From: Clavulina sp. PMI_390
Taxonomy: Eukaryota; Basidiomycota; Agaricomycetes; Cantharellales; Hydnaceae
NCBI GenBank assembly: GCA_015039315.1
Contig: WIDE01000179.1
Location: 1-42,614, forward strand
Length of the DNA: 42,614 nt
Direction of reading: 5' to 3'
This document shows positions 20,379 through 32,266 of this stretch, piece by piece. How positions within the stretch are numbered: position 1 is the first letter of the stretch; every line of letters begins with the position of its first letter. A program made the position numbers and the translations under genes. The notes beneath the pieces were generated by a model. It had not been told where the DNA came from and searched no databases. It saw only the letters and a list, made by a program, of their open reading frames with translations.

Positions 20379-22000
20379 ATGATTCTTGCTTCGCTCGTCG
20401 CCCTTGCTGCCACTCTCCTTCCAGCTGAGGCTCACACGATTTTCCAGAGAGTCTACGTGAATGGTGTTGACCAAGGTTATCTGAATGGCGTGCGATATCC
20501 GACGGTAAACTTCGCTCTACCATCTCGTTGCTTTGACACTAGTATATCAATGGCATCATTGAACTTTTCTGAACCCTTCAGTACGATGGCCCCGTCACCG
20601 ACGTCACTTCGAACTCCATCATCTGCAACGGCGACCCAAACCCTCTCGTGACGCCATACTCTTCGACCGTCATCAACGTCCCAGCAGGCGCAACAGTCGG
20701 CGCACAATGGGACCATGTCTTGCAACCTAACGGCTGGACGTCTTCTGATCCTGCCGACCCCATTGACCCTGGTCACCTGGGCCCGGTCATGGCCTACATG
20801 GCAAAGTGCGTCGGTGTTTTCAACATGCTCATCTTACCATCCGCTCAGATAACTTGGATAGGGTGCCAGATGCAACTCAAACAGATGTCACGGGCCTGAA
20901 ATGGTTCAAGATCTGGGAAGATGGCTTTGATGGAACCAACTGGGGAGTCACTCGTCTGGTTGCCGAACACGGTAATCAGACATTCACCATCCCCTCCTGC
21001 ATTGAGCCAGGAAACTACTTCCTACGGGCTGAAATAAGTACGCCGCCATTTCCCTCACTACAACTACTTGTGGAGAATGCTAATGGTTTGATGATTCTTT
21101 TCAAATTAGTCGCTCTCCATGCTGCTTCCTCGTACCCGGGAGCGCAGTTCTACGTACGCTCCAGCATTCTCCTCTGTGATTCGTCTCGGGCATTTCACTG
21201 AAAGTCATGGTAGATGGAATGTGCCCAAATTAATGTTGTCGGAAGCACCGGAACCGCAACACCCTCTACTGTATCTTTCCCGGTAAGCTATGCAATCGGT
21301 ATCATCCTCTCTCAAGAAGCTTAGCCCGTGTTATTAGGGTGCCTACTCGGGAACCGATCCGTTAGTGTTCACGGCTACCTCTGCCATAACTGATCTTAAG
21401 CCCTGAATGTGTCTCTTCTTGGTTCATGCAGTGGAATCCTCATTAACATCTACTACCCTACCGTGACGAGCTATACCATTCCTGGACCGACCGTGTTCAC
21501 TTGCGTACGTTTTATGGAGCACTGTTGAGCCCATCAGGATGAGACTAATGCAATATATTCGTGCAATTAGCCCGGCTCTGGTTCTGGGACCACAACCACG
21601 AAGACGACCAGCACCGCGAAAGCCACCAGCACAAGCACGAGCACGACTGCCAAGACTACTTCCTCGTAAGCTTACCTCCTGTTACTGATAATTTCCCTCA
21701 CAGCACTAACAGTCATTCGGCGAAACGACGTAAAATCGTTATTGAATGGTCATGAATACAGGTCAACTACTTCTAAGACTACATCAACGAAAACGTCGAG
21801 CAGCGCAGCGAGCACGGCTACTGGCACTGTTGCTGAATACGGTCAATGTGGAGGTACGTCGCCTTGCTACCTCTCCATAGCCTATCTTTCACGACACCTT
21901 CCTTGTAATAGGAATCGGCTACTCTGGCTCAACCGTTTGCGCCTCACCATACGTCTGCACTTACTCAAGTGCATACTACTCTCAGTGCTTGCCTGCATGA
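20379..22000 (+). CDS. AA9 lytic polysaccharide monooxygenase with CBM1 (LPMO 4)
   Basis: Ten exons: 20379-20504, 20582-20805, 20862-21037, 21110-21153, 21214-21282, 21338-21360, 21432-21504, 21571-21665, 21762-21853 and 21912-22000, giving 336 residues. Signal peptide [18 protein letters not shown] then His19. His107 is preceded by Gly ([12 protein letters not shown]) instead of Ser. His179, Gln188 and Tyr190 are in place. A Thr/Lys/Ser linker leads to a CBM1 with four Cys (YGQCGGIGYSGS...QCLPA). Same orientation as LPMO 3 and about 670 bp downstream of it. Its 3' end converges on EMC4. Confidence 0.95.
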
Positions 22001-22555
22001 GTTTCCTCGCCCGCAATGTATTGCTATACTCTCTATTCCAAGTGCTTCTGAATGTAGTAATTATGGATAGATGTCTACTATCTTGGACGCTCGTTCTCAG
22101 CGAGCTGAATGAACCTGTTCACGTTTAGGGAAGTGATTGCGCAAGGAAATTGAGTGATGCTAACACAGGCTCTGAGCTTTTTCTTTGATATCTGAGTTCG
22201 CTTATCGGCGGACAACTGGTGTTCCTAGGTATTATTTCCCCGTAATCATCACTGTGTATGCTGACAAGATTTAAGGACACATCCGGTTTCCTTCCAGATA
22301 TTAGTTATTAACAAAGTTCGCAGACCACGTATAAATCCACAAAATTTCACCCAACAAAAAAGGATGTGGAAACGTAACCAGTGGTGAGGGACAAGGTCCT
22401 AACTGCACAGAAATGACCAAACCTTTATGAAATGGCAAAAGGGAGTTTAGTGTGAAGGGATCAGGCTTGAAGGACCCGGAAGAACCATTTTCTGTTATAG
22501 GAGGAATTCCGGAGACTACGGAGAAACAGTTAAGCATGGAGAACAAGGGATGAAA
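22001..22555. other. Convergent 3' spacer between LPMO 4 and EMC4
   Basis: About 550 bp between two converging stop codons. Only short open frames without motifs. AT-rich stretches near 22230-22340 could serve 3'-end formation for either gene. Confidence 0.5.
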
Positions 22556-23407
22556 TCATGGACACACCATCCCACGAGTCTCAAAGGCGAGCCAATCTGC
22601 CGTCCCTGTCGGTAATAAGCCCATCGTGCTTTAAAAAAGGACAATATGGAGCGAGAGGGATATAGTGTAGTTCGGTTTGTCAGCAAAGAACTAGCTAATA
22701 TCAATTGGGGAGATAGGGAAATTACCTGCACTTGTACAACCCTAATGCCATTGTTAGAATATTACACCCAATATAAACAAGTTTCTGGAGTATTAACGAG
22801 TCGTCCTTCTCGTTCTCTGTTGGTTCGAACGGTGCAAACGCTGATAGAGGTAGGAGAAAGTAAGGGTATATGGAAAAAGGCGTTGAGATCAAACTGAGAT
22901 TCAGCAAAAATTTGCCCAAGAAAGGAGTAGAAACCCACCGGCATTGATACTAGCAACTGCCTTGATGGGGTTCAGCAACAGCATCGCCAGGATTCCGATG
23001 CTGAATATCTGAACTCCACCCCCAGACATATAGAGCATCATAGCATTCATTGGAAGCGACTTCCCGGGAGATATGGCGAAATCCCAGGCGCGTTTCTGCT
23101 TCAATGCGGCGTAGGATGCAGCTTGAGATGAGGCGGATGAGGACGGGTTGGTTTGAGATGTTTTCTTCTATAATTTCGTCGTCGAGAGGACGGGGAGGTC
23201 AAATTTGAGCCTTCGGGTTTGCATGGAGAGCTCAGTTGCTTGCAACGATACGCACTTTGGCTACCATAGAGGAGGCGAACCCCGGAGGATTAGGTAGACC
23301 ATGATAACTTTGAGTGTAGCCACGTCAACCTTGGTTCACAAGTACATTTCGGGATGGTTTGCGTACGGTGAGGGGCCTGATGTGTAATCTAGGAGCGTCG
23401 CAGGCAT
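22556..23407 (-). CDS. EMC4: ER membrane protein complex subunit 4
   Basis: Subunit of the EMC insertase, which places transmembrane helices into the ER membrane. Five short exons: 23407-23367, 23307-23256, 23167-22939, 22840-22726 and 22628-22556, giving 169 residues (family members are about 180-190). Family signatures: LPNPPGFASS near 19-28, RAWDFAISPGKSLPMN, the membrane helix MMLYMSGGGVQIFSI continuing through AMLLLNPIKAV, a second helix KLVYIGCNILTMALGLYKC, and the C-terminal STMGLLPTGTADWLAFE. The start is the ATG of MPATLLDYTSGPSPYH; exons 1 and 2 are inferred from splice sites and frame and are the least certain part. The last acceptor is AAAG, weaker than the others. Confidence 0.9.
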
Positions 23408-24048
23408 CTCAGTGGGAGTGACAGGGCTGAGTGGTTGTGTTTGACTTGCAGGTCTTCGACATAAACAAACATTGGCATTTAGTCAGCTTCTGACCACTCA
23501 TCTTGGGCCACAGACAATCCGTTTCCGTTGATCAAAAATATTGTTCCCCAATGCAGAGCCCCTTCCGCTCCCAGTCGTTCTCTACCTGGCGACATGTCAC
23601 ATTCCTTTAAGCCCCATGCAATATAGGAGTTTTCAGCCTTTATTCTCTGCGCCCCATCTAAATCGTTTCTCCTTTGCATCATAAGGGGCGATCTATTCCC
23701 ACGAAGCCAAAGCTACGAACACGAGCACATTTTCGCGGCTGGATAATCTTGCGTGCCTCGATGCACTCGCAGACGTAGTCGCATTGTAATGAAGGCGCCT
23801 TTCCCCGATTCGTGATTCCATGATACGTTGGTGCACACCCCATCAAAACACCCCATCGCCCCAAGAACAACCCCGATGGGGCTGGATGTTGTCCCAAATC
23901 TTCTCCGTGCATCTTCAAACCTTCCATAACCAACCCCAGAGTGTTCGCTGGCCCTCGTTTCTCCCCTTTGTGATGGTCTTATTTGAGGGGCGAGCTCGAC
24001 GGGTTCTGCTAGTCGATGTCACAACACTCGTGCACCAATCAGAGAGGG
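23408..24048. other. Intergenic, EMC4 upstream
   Basis: About 640 bp, no supported gene on either strand. Bounded on the right by the foldback repeat. Confidence 0.5.
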
Positions 24049-24338
24049 GCTGGGGGATTGGTGGTATATAATGCATTCTGGTGGGGTCAAAGTACAGAAG
24101 TGGGAGGTGGCCCCCGCGCTACTATACATAAAGTGTAGCGAGGTCTCAGGTTTGCACAATTCGGCAACTCTCTCATCCGGAGGCTGAAGCCCTTTGGGAC
24201 CTCGTTGCGAGAGTTGTCGAATTGTGCAAACCCGAGACCTCGCCACATTTTATGTATAGCAGCCCGGGAGTTACCTCCCACTTCTGCACTTTAACCCTAC
24301 CAGAATGCATTACATACCACCAGAACACCCCATCAGCC
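24049..24338. repeat. Foldback / MITE-like inverted repeat
   Basis: Two arms of about 128-133 nt (about 24049-24176 and 24206-24338) are near-perfect reverse complements around a loop of about 30 nt. The outer arm GGTGGTATRTAATGCATTCTG and the inner part GGTTTGCACAATTCG pair with only scattered mismatches; the extreme ends need small gaps. No open reading frame of note and no clear exact target-site duplication was found. It most resembles a non-autonomous foldback element or MITE. It could form a long RNA hairpin if transcribed. Confidence 0.85.
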
Positions 24339-25284
24339 TCAATTATATCCTCCCAGATTAGTGCGTGAGCGTTGTGACTGGCAGAACCCTTCAAGCTCGC
24401 CTCTTAAGTAAGATCGATCAGGCTACACGCCACTCAGGTGTAGCTGGATTTCGTGGGTGCATGGCTGTACTACACCACGCCCGATTACATTGGCTGTCGA
24501 TTTGCTGTCGGTCGCCTGATATCCCTCGTTTATGGAGATGGCAATAGCCCTGGCGAACATTCTCGTAGGCAACAGTGGAGGGGCGGGTTTGATCCAGTGT
24601 ATCTACGATGGCTATTGGAATGAGGCTTGGAAGATAGATTCTGTCCTGCAAATTCAAAACATGGGAGACTCAACGGCCTAGCTTGCGGAATTAGCGCATG
24701 CAGTCCAAATAGCAGCCTGTTTTCAAATTCAGCTACTGTAATAAGTGGTACAAGTACTGTCAGTAACTAACAATGGCTACGTTAACGGAGTAAATGTTCA
24801 ATGTGTCAACCAGTGGGCATTGACCGACGACCACAAGGAGAGAGGGTGGATGGAGCAATGAACGAAGGGAGGCCTAAGGCCACGTTCAAACGAGGTGGGA
24901 GTAACGTCCGACAGAAGAAAAATCGAAGTATCGAAAAGAAATGTTGTATGCTAGTAAGGGTGTGCGAGGCAAGACGATGACTAGCAGCGATGCAGCGGCA
25001 TAAAGATAACAACAAATAACGGAGGCATTGTGAAGAGATGAAAGCGTGAATGAACTAAAGAGAAGAACGACAGCGAGTGCAAAGGGAAGGATGTATCGTC
25101 AAACCAACAGTCAATAAATAGGTTATGGGGGAAAGATGTGTAGTAAATCAACAAATGATGGGCCTGTGAAACGTCGAAGGATGAAGAACCATAGGGAATG
25201 AACCATAAGAAAAACCAAGAAAGTAACATCGCGAGTGTCGCAAGGAATGGGCAACGGAAGGTTCGAAGCCGACAACTTGAACTT
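24339..25284. other. Intergenic, 3' flank of the Ser-rich gene
   Basis: About 950 bp between the foldback element and the stop of the large Ser-rich gene. The minus strand is pyrimidine-rich, as in a long 3' untranslated region. No gene seen. Confidence 0.5.
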
Positions 25285-28200
25285 TCAACGTCCGCCGTTC
25301 ACAGATCCACCAACATTTACCGGGGGAGGTCGCCTCGGCACAGTCGAAGCTCGAAGCCGACTGGATAGTGAGAAGGACAACCCCGATGAGGACGAGGTGG
25401 TGTGAGTGGCAGATGGGACGGAGGATGTTGAGGCTGATAGTCCGCCTGAAGAGGCGTGGCGGGGTGTAGTGTGTGAAGGTGGGGTGGGGAATTCCATATC
25501 CATCGCCATCATGGTACGAGGGGACGGAGGGGGGGGAGCGGAGGATGAAGAGAGACTCGACTTGCGAGGCTTGAGTGAAGGCGTTGCGAGAGATGACGAT
25601 GAGGTGGTGGCTTCCCGGGAGGATGCCACAGGCGTCGCGCTCCCAGACCGAACCCGCCTATCTTCTCCATCAGTTGACAGTGGTTGAAGGGAAGGCCGCC
25701 GTGGAAGGGGCTTGCGGAGCATGCTGGATGCACTGATGAACTTCCTCATCGTTGAATCAGACGTTGGGGAGGGGGGGATGACATTGACCGCGTCATCCGT
25801 GGTTGTCCCATTGAGTGACGTAGACAGGCGCGGAAGTGGAGGAGGGACATCACTTGTGTCTGTGCTCGTCGAATGTGAGGAGCTGAGACTGAACAACGAA
25901 GGCGCTGCGTTGGACGACACGGAGGTCGTGGATGCGTTGCTCAATTTCGCAATGCGGGATGTTGACTCATCAGCGTCCATAAGCATCCAGGATGTAGATG
26001 GTGATGTAGATGTGGACGAGACAGCAGTGCTGTTTGATAGAGACGGTGTCAAGCCGGCAGTGTAGAGTGTTTGCGATTGGCTCGTCGAACTTGCAAGGGA
26101 GGATATCGAGCCCCTGGTAGAAGAGGACCTCATACTTGATGGAGGTATTGCTGACATCGATGAGTACGACTTGAGGGCAGAAGGGGAAGATGAAGCTGCA
26201 GTAGAGGGGCTGGTGGGATGAGTGGGTGATAGAGGGGAGGCAGGGATGGGCGCGAGTGCCCCAGCGGGGAAATGGAATGCAGAGGGTGGTGGAGATGAAG
26301 GAGACACGGCTGACGCTCCAGCACCAGATACTGTAGCACCAGAAGTAGCTGATCGTGTGCGTATTGAAATCCTCCCAGCAGAGCTGGAGACCGGTGGAGT
26401 TGCACTACTCGAGTTGAGTACGCCAAACTCGGTAACACCAGAGCTCGCGGTGCTGTAGATCGAATCTCGGCTACCCACCGAACTTGCTGCGCGCACGCCT
26501 CTGCCCATAGCACTGACACTTCCGCTTCCGCCCACAATACTGCCTCTGCCGGTGCTCGTTGAATATCGCGCGCTATTCCTAGCACTCGTGCTGGAAGAGA
26601 GCTCTTTGCTCTGTCGGTACGCACTCTCAGCAGCGGCGAATTCGGCGTCTTCTGTTTCCTCAGCTACAGTGGCAGTCGAAGGTGCCCTGAGCTTGAGGGA
26701 AGAGAAGGATGAGCGAGAGGTTGTCGATCCATGGCCTGAAATCGGATATGACGAGGGAGGAGCGGTAGAGGACGATGAAACTGAAGATGATGCAGATGTA
26801 GTCGTGTTTGTCGAGCTTCGCGAGAGCGATGGCCTGGGGCCCATGCCAACACTCGAGCCAGCAGGAACAGTAGGACTACTGCTGCCTGAAGGAGGGCTAG
26901 GGCTTCCATTAGCGGCAGCCAACCTTGCCTGGGTTTCTTTCTTGTACGCTTCAGCGCGCGCTAAGAGCGCCTTGACCTTGGCATCCAGCGACGGATTCGC
27001 ACTCAGAATAGAGCTAGACCCCGTACCGGGAGTGTTCGGGCGCGAGGAGCGTGCCATCGACAAAGTTTCTCCTGCACCGTTGGCTGAAGCAATAGTCGCA
27101 GAGCTAGTCGTTTTGCGAAGGATAGGCTTGATACCGTTCGGGTAAGATGCGCCAGACGCAGGGGGTGGGGAGGTCGACGGTGCACGATGACCAGCCTCTG
27201 AAGATCCGGCCCCTGCAGCGGCGACAGCGGCAGCCACACCCGCCAAACTGGAACTGACACTGTCCACTCTTTTCAGCAGCATCAGCCGACTCAGGCGCCT
27301 TCTCAGCGGACCTGGTGAATTCTCATCCTCTGAGTCGCTCCAGCCAAGCCCTGTTGTGAGCCCAACACCTTCACGCAGTAATTTGCCGTCGCGATGGCGG
27401 ACCTTGCGTACAGCATTGGGTCCAGGTGAGGCGGACCCTGAAGCCTCATTGGTGGACGAAGCGCGCTGTTGCTCGTGGGAACGCACGACTGTGGACGATG
27501 GCGACAGCATGCCGTCACGAACGAGAATTTGACTGCATGAAGGAAATAATAGATCGTGTGATTAGGTTCAGTCGAGAACCGAGAAAGCCGAGCATTGGGG
27601 ATATGTTTCAAGATTGAGTGTGTGAAGGGTGCGTGCCGACGGAGACGGCAGAGGTGCATGATTCGCCACGGCCAAAACACCACAGGGTGAGTGAGCCGGC
27701 ATCGCGAAAAGGGATCAGGCGCGGCAGTCGATCCATGGAAGGATGGAATGATCGGAAGGAATGCAACCAGGGAGAAAGTGATGAACACCAATGTTAGCCA
27801 CGTTGCATCGCGCCAGTCAAAAAAAAATTAAACAAGGCAGGGCCGGACGAAGATAAAATGCGAACACAATAAATCATAGGCGCGTGGCGCAGCGGCGAAG
27901 AGCCAGATGGACCAAGGAGATTTGGGAAGCCAGCCCGAGCATCCAGCCACAAATAGAAAAGTGAAAATTCAAGGACCAGACCAAACATGATGGAGAAAAG
28001 AAACAACAAGAGATTTCGAGGCACGCACGGTAAAGGTGTTTTCAGGTCAATACTGCTCTCATCGCTGCCACTGCCCTCTCCATCATCCTCACCGAGACCA
28101 CCAGCCTTGGCTTCATCCCCATTGGGATCAACGTCCAAATCGCTCAGTCGCCGCCTCGTCCACGCGTGCCCATCCTCATCCTCGTCCTCATAATCACTTG

Positions 28201-31200
28201 AGCTAGCAGGTGTCATCCACGCATCATCACCCGTCGACTCCGTAGGGGAAACGAGGTCAGCGGGGATGCTGGGCGTAGAAGACAAGTCCATCTTCATGCC
28301 CTGGGTTGCGCGGCGGGTGGTCTCGCTTAGCTGGTGGCGCGCAGAAGAGCTAGCCACTGAGGGTTGGTGGTGGGGTGTCGAGGTGGATGTAGAAGTGAGA
28401 GATGATGAGTGCGGATACGCTGAAGGGAGGGACGGCACTGGAGGAACAGCAGAGGCGGAAGTAGAAGGCCCAGAAGAAAGCGCATTGGGCGCACTCGCCG
28501 AGCCCCTCAATGAATGCTTCTTTTTCTTCTTAGCTCCCGCCACGCTCGATGGTACAGTGGCATCTCCATCAGCCTCAGAACCTGTCCCGCTTGCCCGGCG
28601 TTGGGCACTTGCGCGGCTGGTGCTCCGACTGACACTATGGCCTCTCCCTGACCTTACCGATGCAGACGCAGACGCAGACGAGCCCGTCACCGCTGTGCGC
28701 AGACTGGCATTGCTCTTCTTCTTTCCCGGGCGCGGCGTGCTCTTGAGGAGATCGTTCACGTCGGGGGACGTCCGCCCTGAGAGGGCGGCGTGCGCCAAGG
28801 CCGCCTCTGTCATCGTCATACGGCCACCAGAAGAAGCGGATGTAGGAGTGGGATTGGGCTTAGCATTAGAGCTCGCACCATTAGCAGAGGAGAGACTGGT
28901 GTTACTCGCGCTCCTTCGCGCGATCCTGGAAGGCTTAGAGCCAGCAGCTGGAGTGCTAGGAACAGAAGCAGAGAACGATGAAGGGGGCGGAGGCGCAGTG
29001 GGCGATCGAATAGAGTGCGAGCGACCGCGGGTGGCCAGCTGAGGATTCGGCTTGGTGTTGCCCGCGGCATCGCTAGAGGCCGAGGAGGCGCGAACAGTCG
29101 GCTGCTCACTCATGCCTGCACTCCCACTCGCAGGGACAGCAGAGCCGCGAAATGAACTCGGTACGCCACCCAATCCAGAGCCCGATTTCGTCCTTAATCT
29201 CGAAGTAGGAATTGCTTGTGTCGAGGTGGAGGACGATGTAGATGCCATGGTTGTTGGGGTGGAGTTGGGATGGGAGGTAGAAGAAGGGCCAGGAATTGTA
29301 GGGCCAGAGGCAGAAGCGACGGAGTTGGCTCTTGAAGAGCGGGTACTGCTTGCCACAGGTAGCGGTTTATTGATATTAGGTTTAGGACCAGCGGAGCTCT
29401 CAAGGGCATGCGCGGGAGTCTGAGTGCGGGAGTGAGGAGTATTTTTGCTGCTGCTGACATTTGCAGCCATGCTCCGGAGCATGGAGGAAAGCATCGTGTC
29501 GGCGTCAGCAGGTGGAGAGCGTGGTGAAGTCGGTGTCGTCGAGGAGGTTGGACTCGTTGCAGCAGGGGTAGCGCTTGTGATCGATGGAGGTACTGTGGTA
29601 GACGCTGTCGAGTCTTTTCTCCTCCCTGATGAAAATACTGCAGAGATGGAGGGAGACACTGGGGGAGCAGGATTGGCAGCGGTCCCCATCCCGATCGCAG
29701 CAGTGGCAGCAGTTGGGCTAGGGGATGCCCCCCAACCATCACCTTTGCCACTGGCGCTACGCGACGACGAGGGATCTGCAGCGGAATAAGGGGCGGGCGG
29801 GCGGTGTCCTGACGAAGAGTGCCTCGCTGAGGACGACGAGGACACATCTTGTGGCGACGACGCTAAGATACGCCCAAAAAAATGCCGAGTAAAGTGCCGT
29901 TATAGTACGTGATGAATGAGATGGATCGAATGATACCCGCACAATTGCAATATCACAACGCGCGCGTTCATGACAACCCCGCAACGCAAAAAAGCGACCC
30001 AGATCACATGAAAATGATAATGAAGGCAGCAGGAACGAATCGAACAAGAAAATGCGTCAGAAGAACTTCTAGGTTGGCAGGGCGAGGAAGATGGCGGCAC
30101 TGGATGATCCCAATGCAAAAACAGCCACACAATACGTACCACTAATAACCTCAATATTGTGCATTAGCATTCCATTGGCGGTGGCACTAGCAACGCCTCC
30201 AGCGACGCCGGAGACATCCCTGTCAGTGGTGTAATGCTTGTCAGTTCGCATAGTATGCGGCAAGGCTGATTAGGGGAGTTGACTGACCCAGAAATTTCGT
30301 CATCTTCGCGCGGGGATGGCAGATCTGCTGCACCAGTTGGAGTGGGCGGATATAAGGAACGCAGACTGACCTTGCGTAACGTTGTGGCAAGGAGAGGAGC
30401 GGATGCGGTGGATCGCAATGAATGAGGATGAGCAGAAGAGGATGCAGAGGATGTCGGGGAGAGCGGCGGCGGCTGAGGAAGGTGTTGTTGGTGATAGGGA
30501 GATTCCGAGATGGCTGGGGGCGCGGAGAGCGGCGGGACAGAACTCGGCTGCTGCTGTTGTTGTAAGTAAGAGGAAGAATAGGATGTTGGAGGCATAGAGG
30601 GACGGGCATGGGCATGATGATTATGATGACTCCTGCTCGATCTTCGGCTGCTGCGACCGCTTGAGGGACCGAGGCTTTTTGATAGCCTTTCTCTCTCGCT
30701 GCCGCTACCGCCGCTGGCAGATGCATACCCTGAACTCGAGCTGGGGAGCAGGATACCCATTTCCTCTGCCTCGCGATCCAATTCTGCCATGCTTTGCCCC
30801 AAAGCCTCGCTCGCCGCGCTGATATATGACATTTGCGAATTTGCGCTAGCAACGCTCCATGCGGATGCGGTGGAGATGGGACGCGGGGCGCGTCCGCTGC
30901 GATGCCTGCCCGTCGACCCTGAAACGGAGAGCGAGGCGGAGGAGGGTAACCGGCGCGGCAGGGTAGCGTTATTGCCAGGGTTGGTGTGTGACTAAACGTA
31001 TCAGTAGCATATGGTTGACGTGTGGTACATGGCGTGGTACGGGTGTATGCGGAGTTAGGGACAAAGGAAAGGCCAGGCGTGCACAAAATACGAAATCAGG
31101 TGAGTAAAGAACAAGGAACCAGGAACTGGGCAGCAGCACCATACTGAGATAGGACTTACAAAGGAATCAGCCTTTGACCTGACGCTTGTAGTAGGCGAGG

Positions 31201-31663
31201 GAGGGATAGACGAAAGCGAAACGAGGCCTTCGGAGACGCGTCTGCTCAAACTTGGCCTCGAGGGGTCAATGGAACGGATTCCTCCACCACGTGAGACGTT
31301 AGCCAAGGAGAGGGCGATCTTGGGGTCAATGGGAGAGGGAAATGGAGGTAAATCGGGGAGAGGGAGAGATGGCGGTGGCCCGAGGGGAGTCGAGGGAGGG
31401 GCCATGGACGATGTTGAAGAGCGTGGTGTGTCGGCAATGGATGAACGACGGGACATGGATGAACTGCCGCTCAAGGGAGACAATAACGGAGGAGGGGGCC
31501 GTCGGGTAGTGCTGGTAGACGGAGCATCCGATATTGACGGTGCAGGTGGGTGAGTGATGATGGAAAGTGATGGTAGAGACAGCGGTGGGGAGGAGGCCGA
31601 TATTGGTGATGGCGGGGGCGCGGGGAGAGGGCGCGATGGCACGACTGGCTTAGTTGCAGCCAT
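25285..31663 (-). CDS. Giant Ser/Pro/Thr-rich disordered protein, function unknown
   Basis: Modelled as five exons: 31663-31160, 30991-30288, 30219-30140, 29862-28029 and 27532-25285, giving 1789 residues. Frames join without stops at each junction, and the two largest exons alone would be hard to explain otherwise. The composition is dominated by Ser, Thr, Pro and Ala with Arg-Arg-Ser type sites (RRSSIAD, RRLSDLD, RRLSRL), suggesting a phosphorylated scaffold or cortical/cytoskeletal factor; that is inference. More ordered islands: AAKELGQ-type text is absent, but KLLREGVGLTTGLGWSDSED near 1090-1110 looks conserved, and a charged helix with coiled-coil character (SLDAKVKALLARAEAYKKET) lies near 1222-1242. 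An acidic patch (SSDYEDEDEDGH) precedes the last intron, which is about 500 nt. No enzymatic domain recognised. Confidence 0.72.
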
Positions 31664-32266
31664 GGTCGTCGCGACACCAGAGGGCGCACTCTGGCGCTGC
31701 TGCGAGGTCTATGATTGGCTCAATTTTTACAGACAAAGACAATGGAGGATTCTAAGGGTTTGGGCAGTGGTGTCGTCAGAAACAGGTCTCTCCTTCTTAG
31801 AGGGTCGTATCGGTCGTCGTGGAGCAAGGATAGCACTGTCGGCCTCGACAACGACGACGAGGCAGACGAGCGTCACAAATCAGAAGAGGAAGATGGAGGA
31901 GTGAGAGAGAGGAGAGGGAGAAAGTGTTCGGCAGAGAAAGCGAGGCTATTGCTATTGCTATTCCCTAGTCACACAGGAGAGAGGGAGCCAAACGCATTTA
32001 GTTGCATTCATTCAACCCTTATTCATTCCTCCGATTCATTCCATTCATCCACGGCGGAAATTCTGGGAATTATGTTGAATTAACGATCATCGTCCCAAAA
32101 CTTGGCCATTCATCGGGATCTGCTTTTTTCCTTCTCGAAAGCTGGCAACTGAATAGAAGCTCGGCTGAATTTGATCGCTGCTACTGGGCCTTCGAAAGGA
32201 GCCGGACATTTGAAATACAGGGACAAGAGCAAATTCCTCCCAAATATGGCAGTGGGTCCCACACTT
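31664..32266. other. Promoter/leader region of the Ser-rich gene
   Basis: About 600 bp between the Ser-rich start and the next upstream stop on the same strand. Rich in short purine or pyrimidine runs. No gene recognised. Confidence 0.5.

Noticed and set aside
25260..25270. GGTTCGAAGCC resembling a tRNA B box
   Set aside because: No matching A box, acceptor stem or cloverleaf can be drawn around it.
27794..28028. Exon 4 of the Ser-rich gene reading through into a hydrophobic segment (NLLLFLFSIMFGLVLEFSLFYLW) and stop
   Set aside because: A good GTGCGT donor precedes it and a CAG acceptor at 27532 continues the frame into a 741-codon reading frame of the same composition. Intron retention is possible but not the best model.
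25406..29789. Long plus-strand open frames opposite the Ser-rich gene (for example 26552-27145 and 28266-29042)
   Set aside because: They are antisense shadows of the GC-rich, Ser-rich coding exons: acidic, repetitive peptides with no motif, no splice continuity and no promoter.
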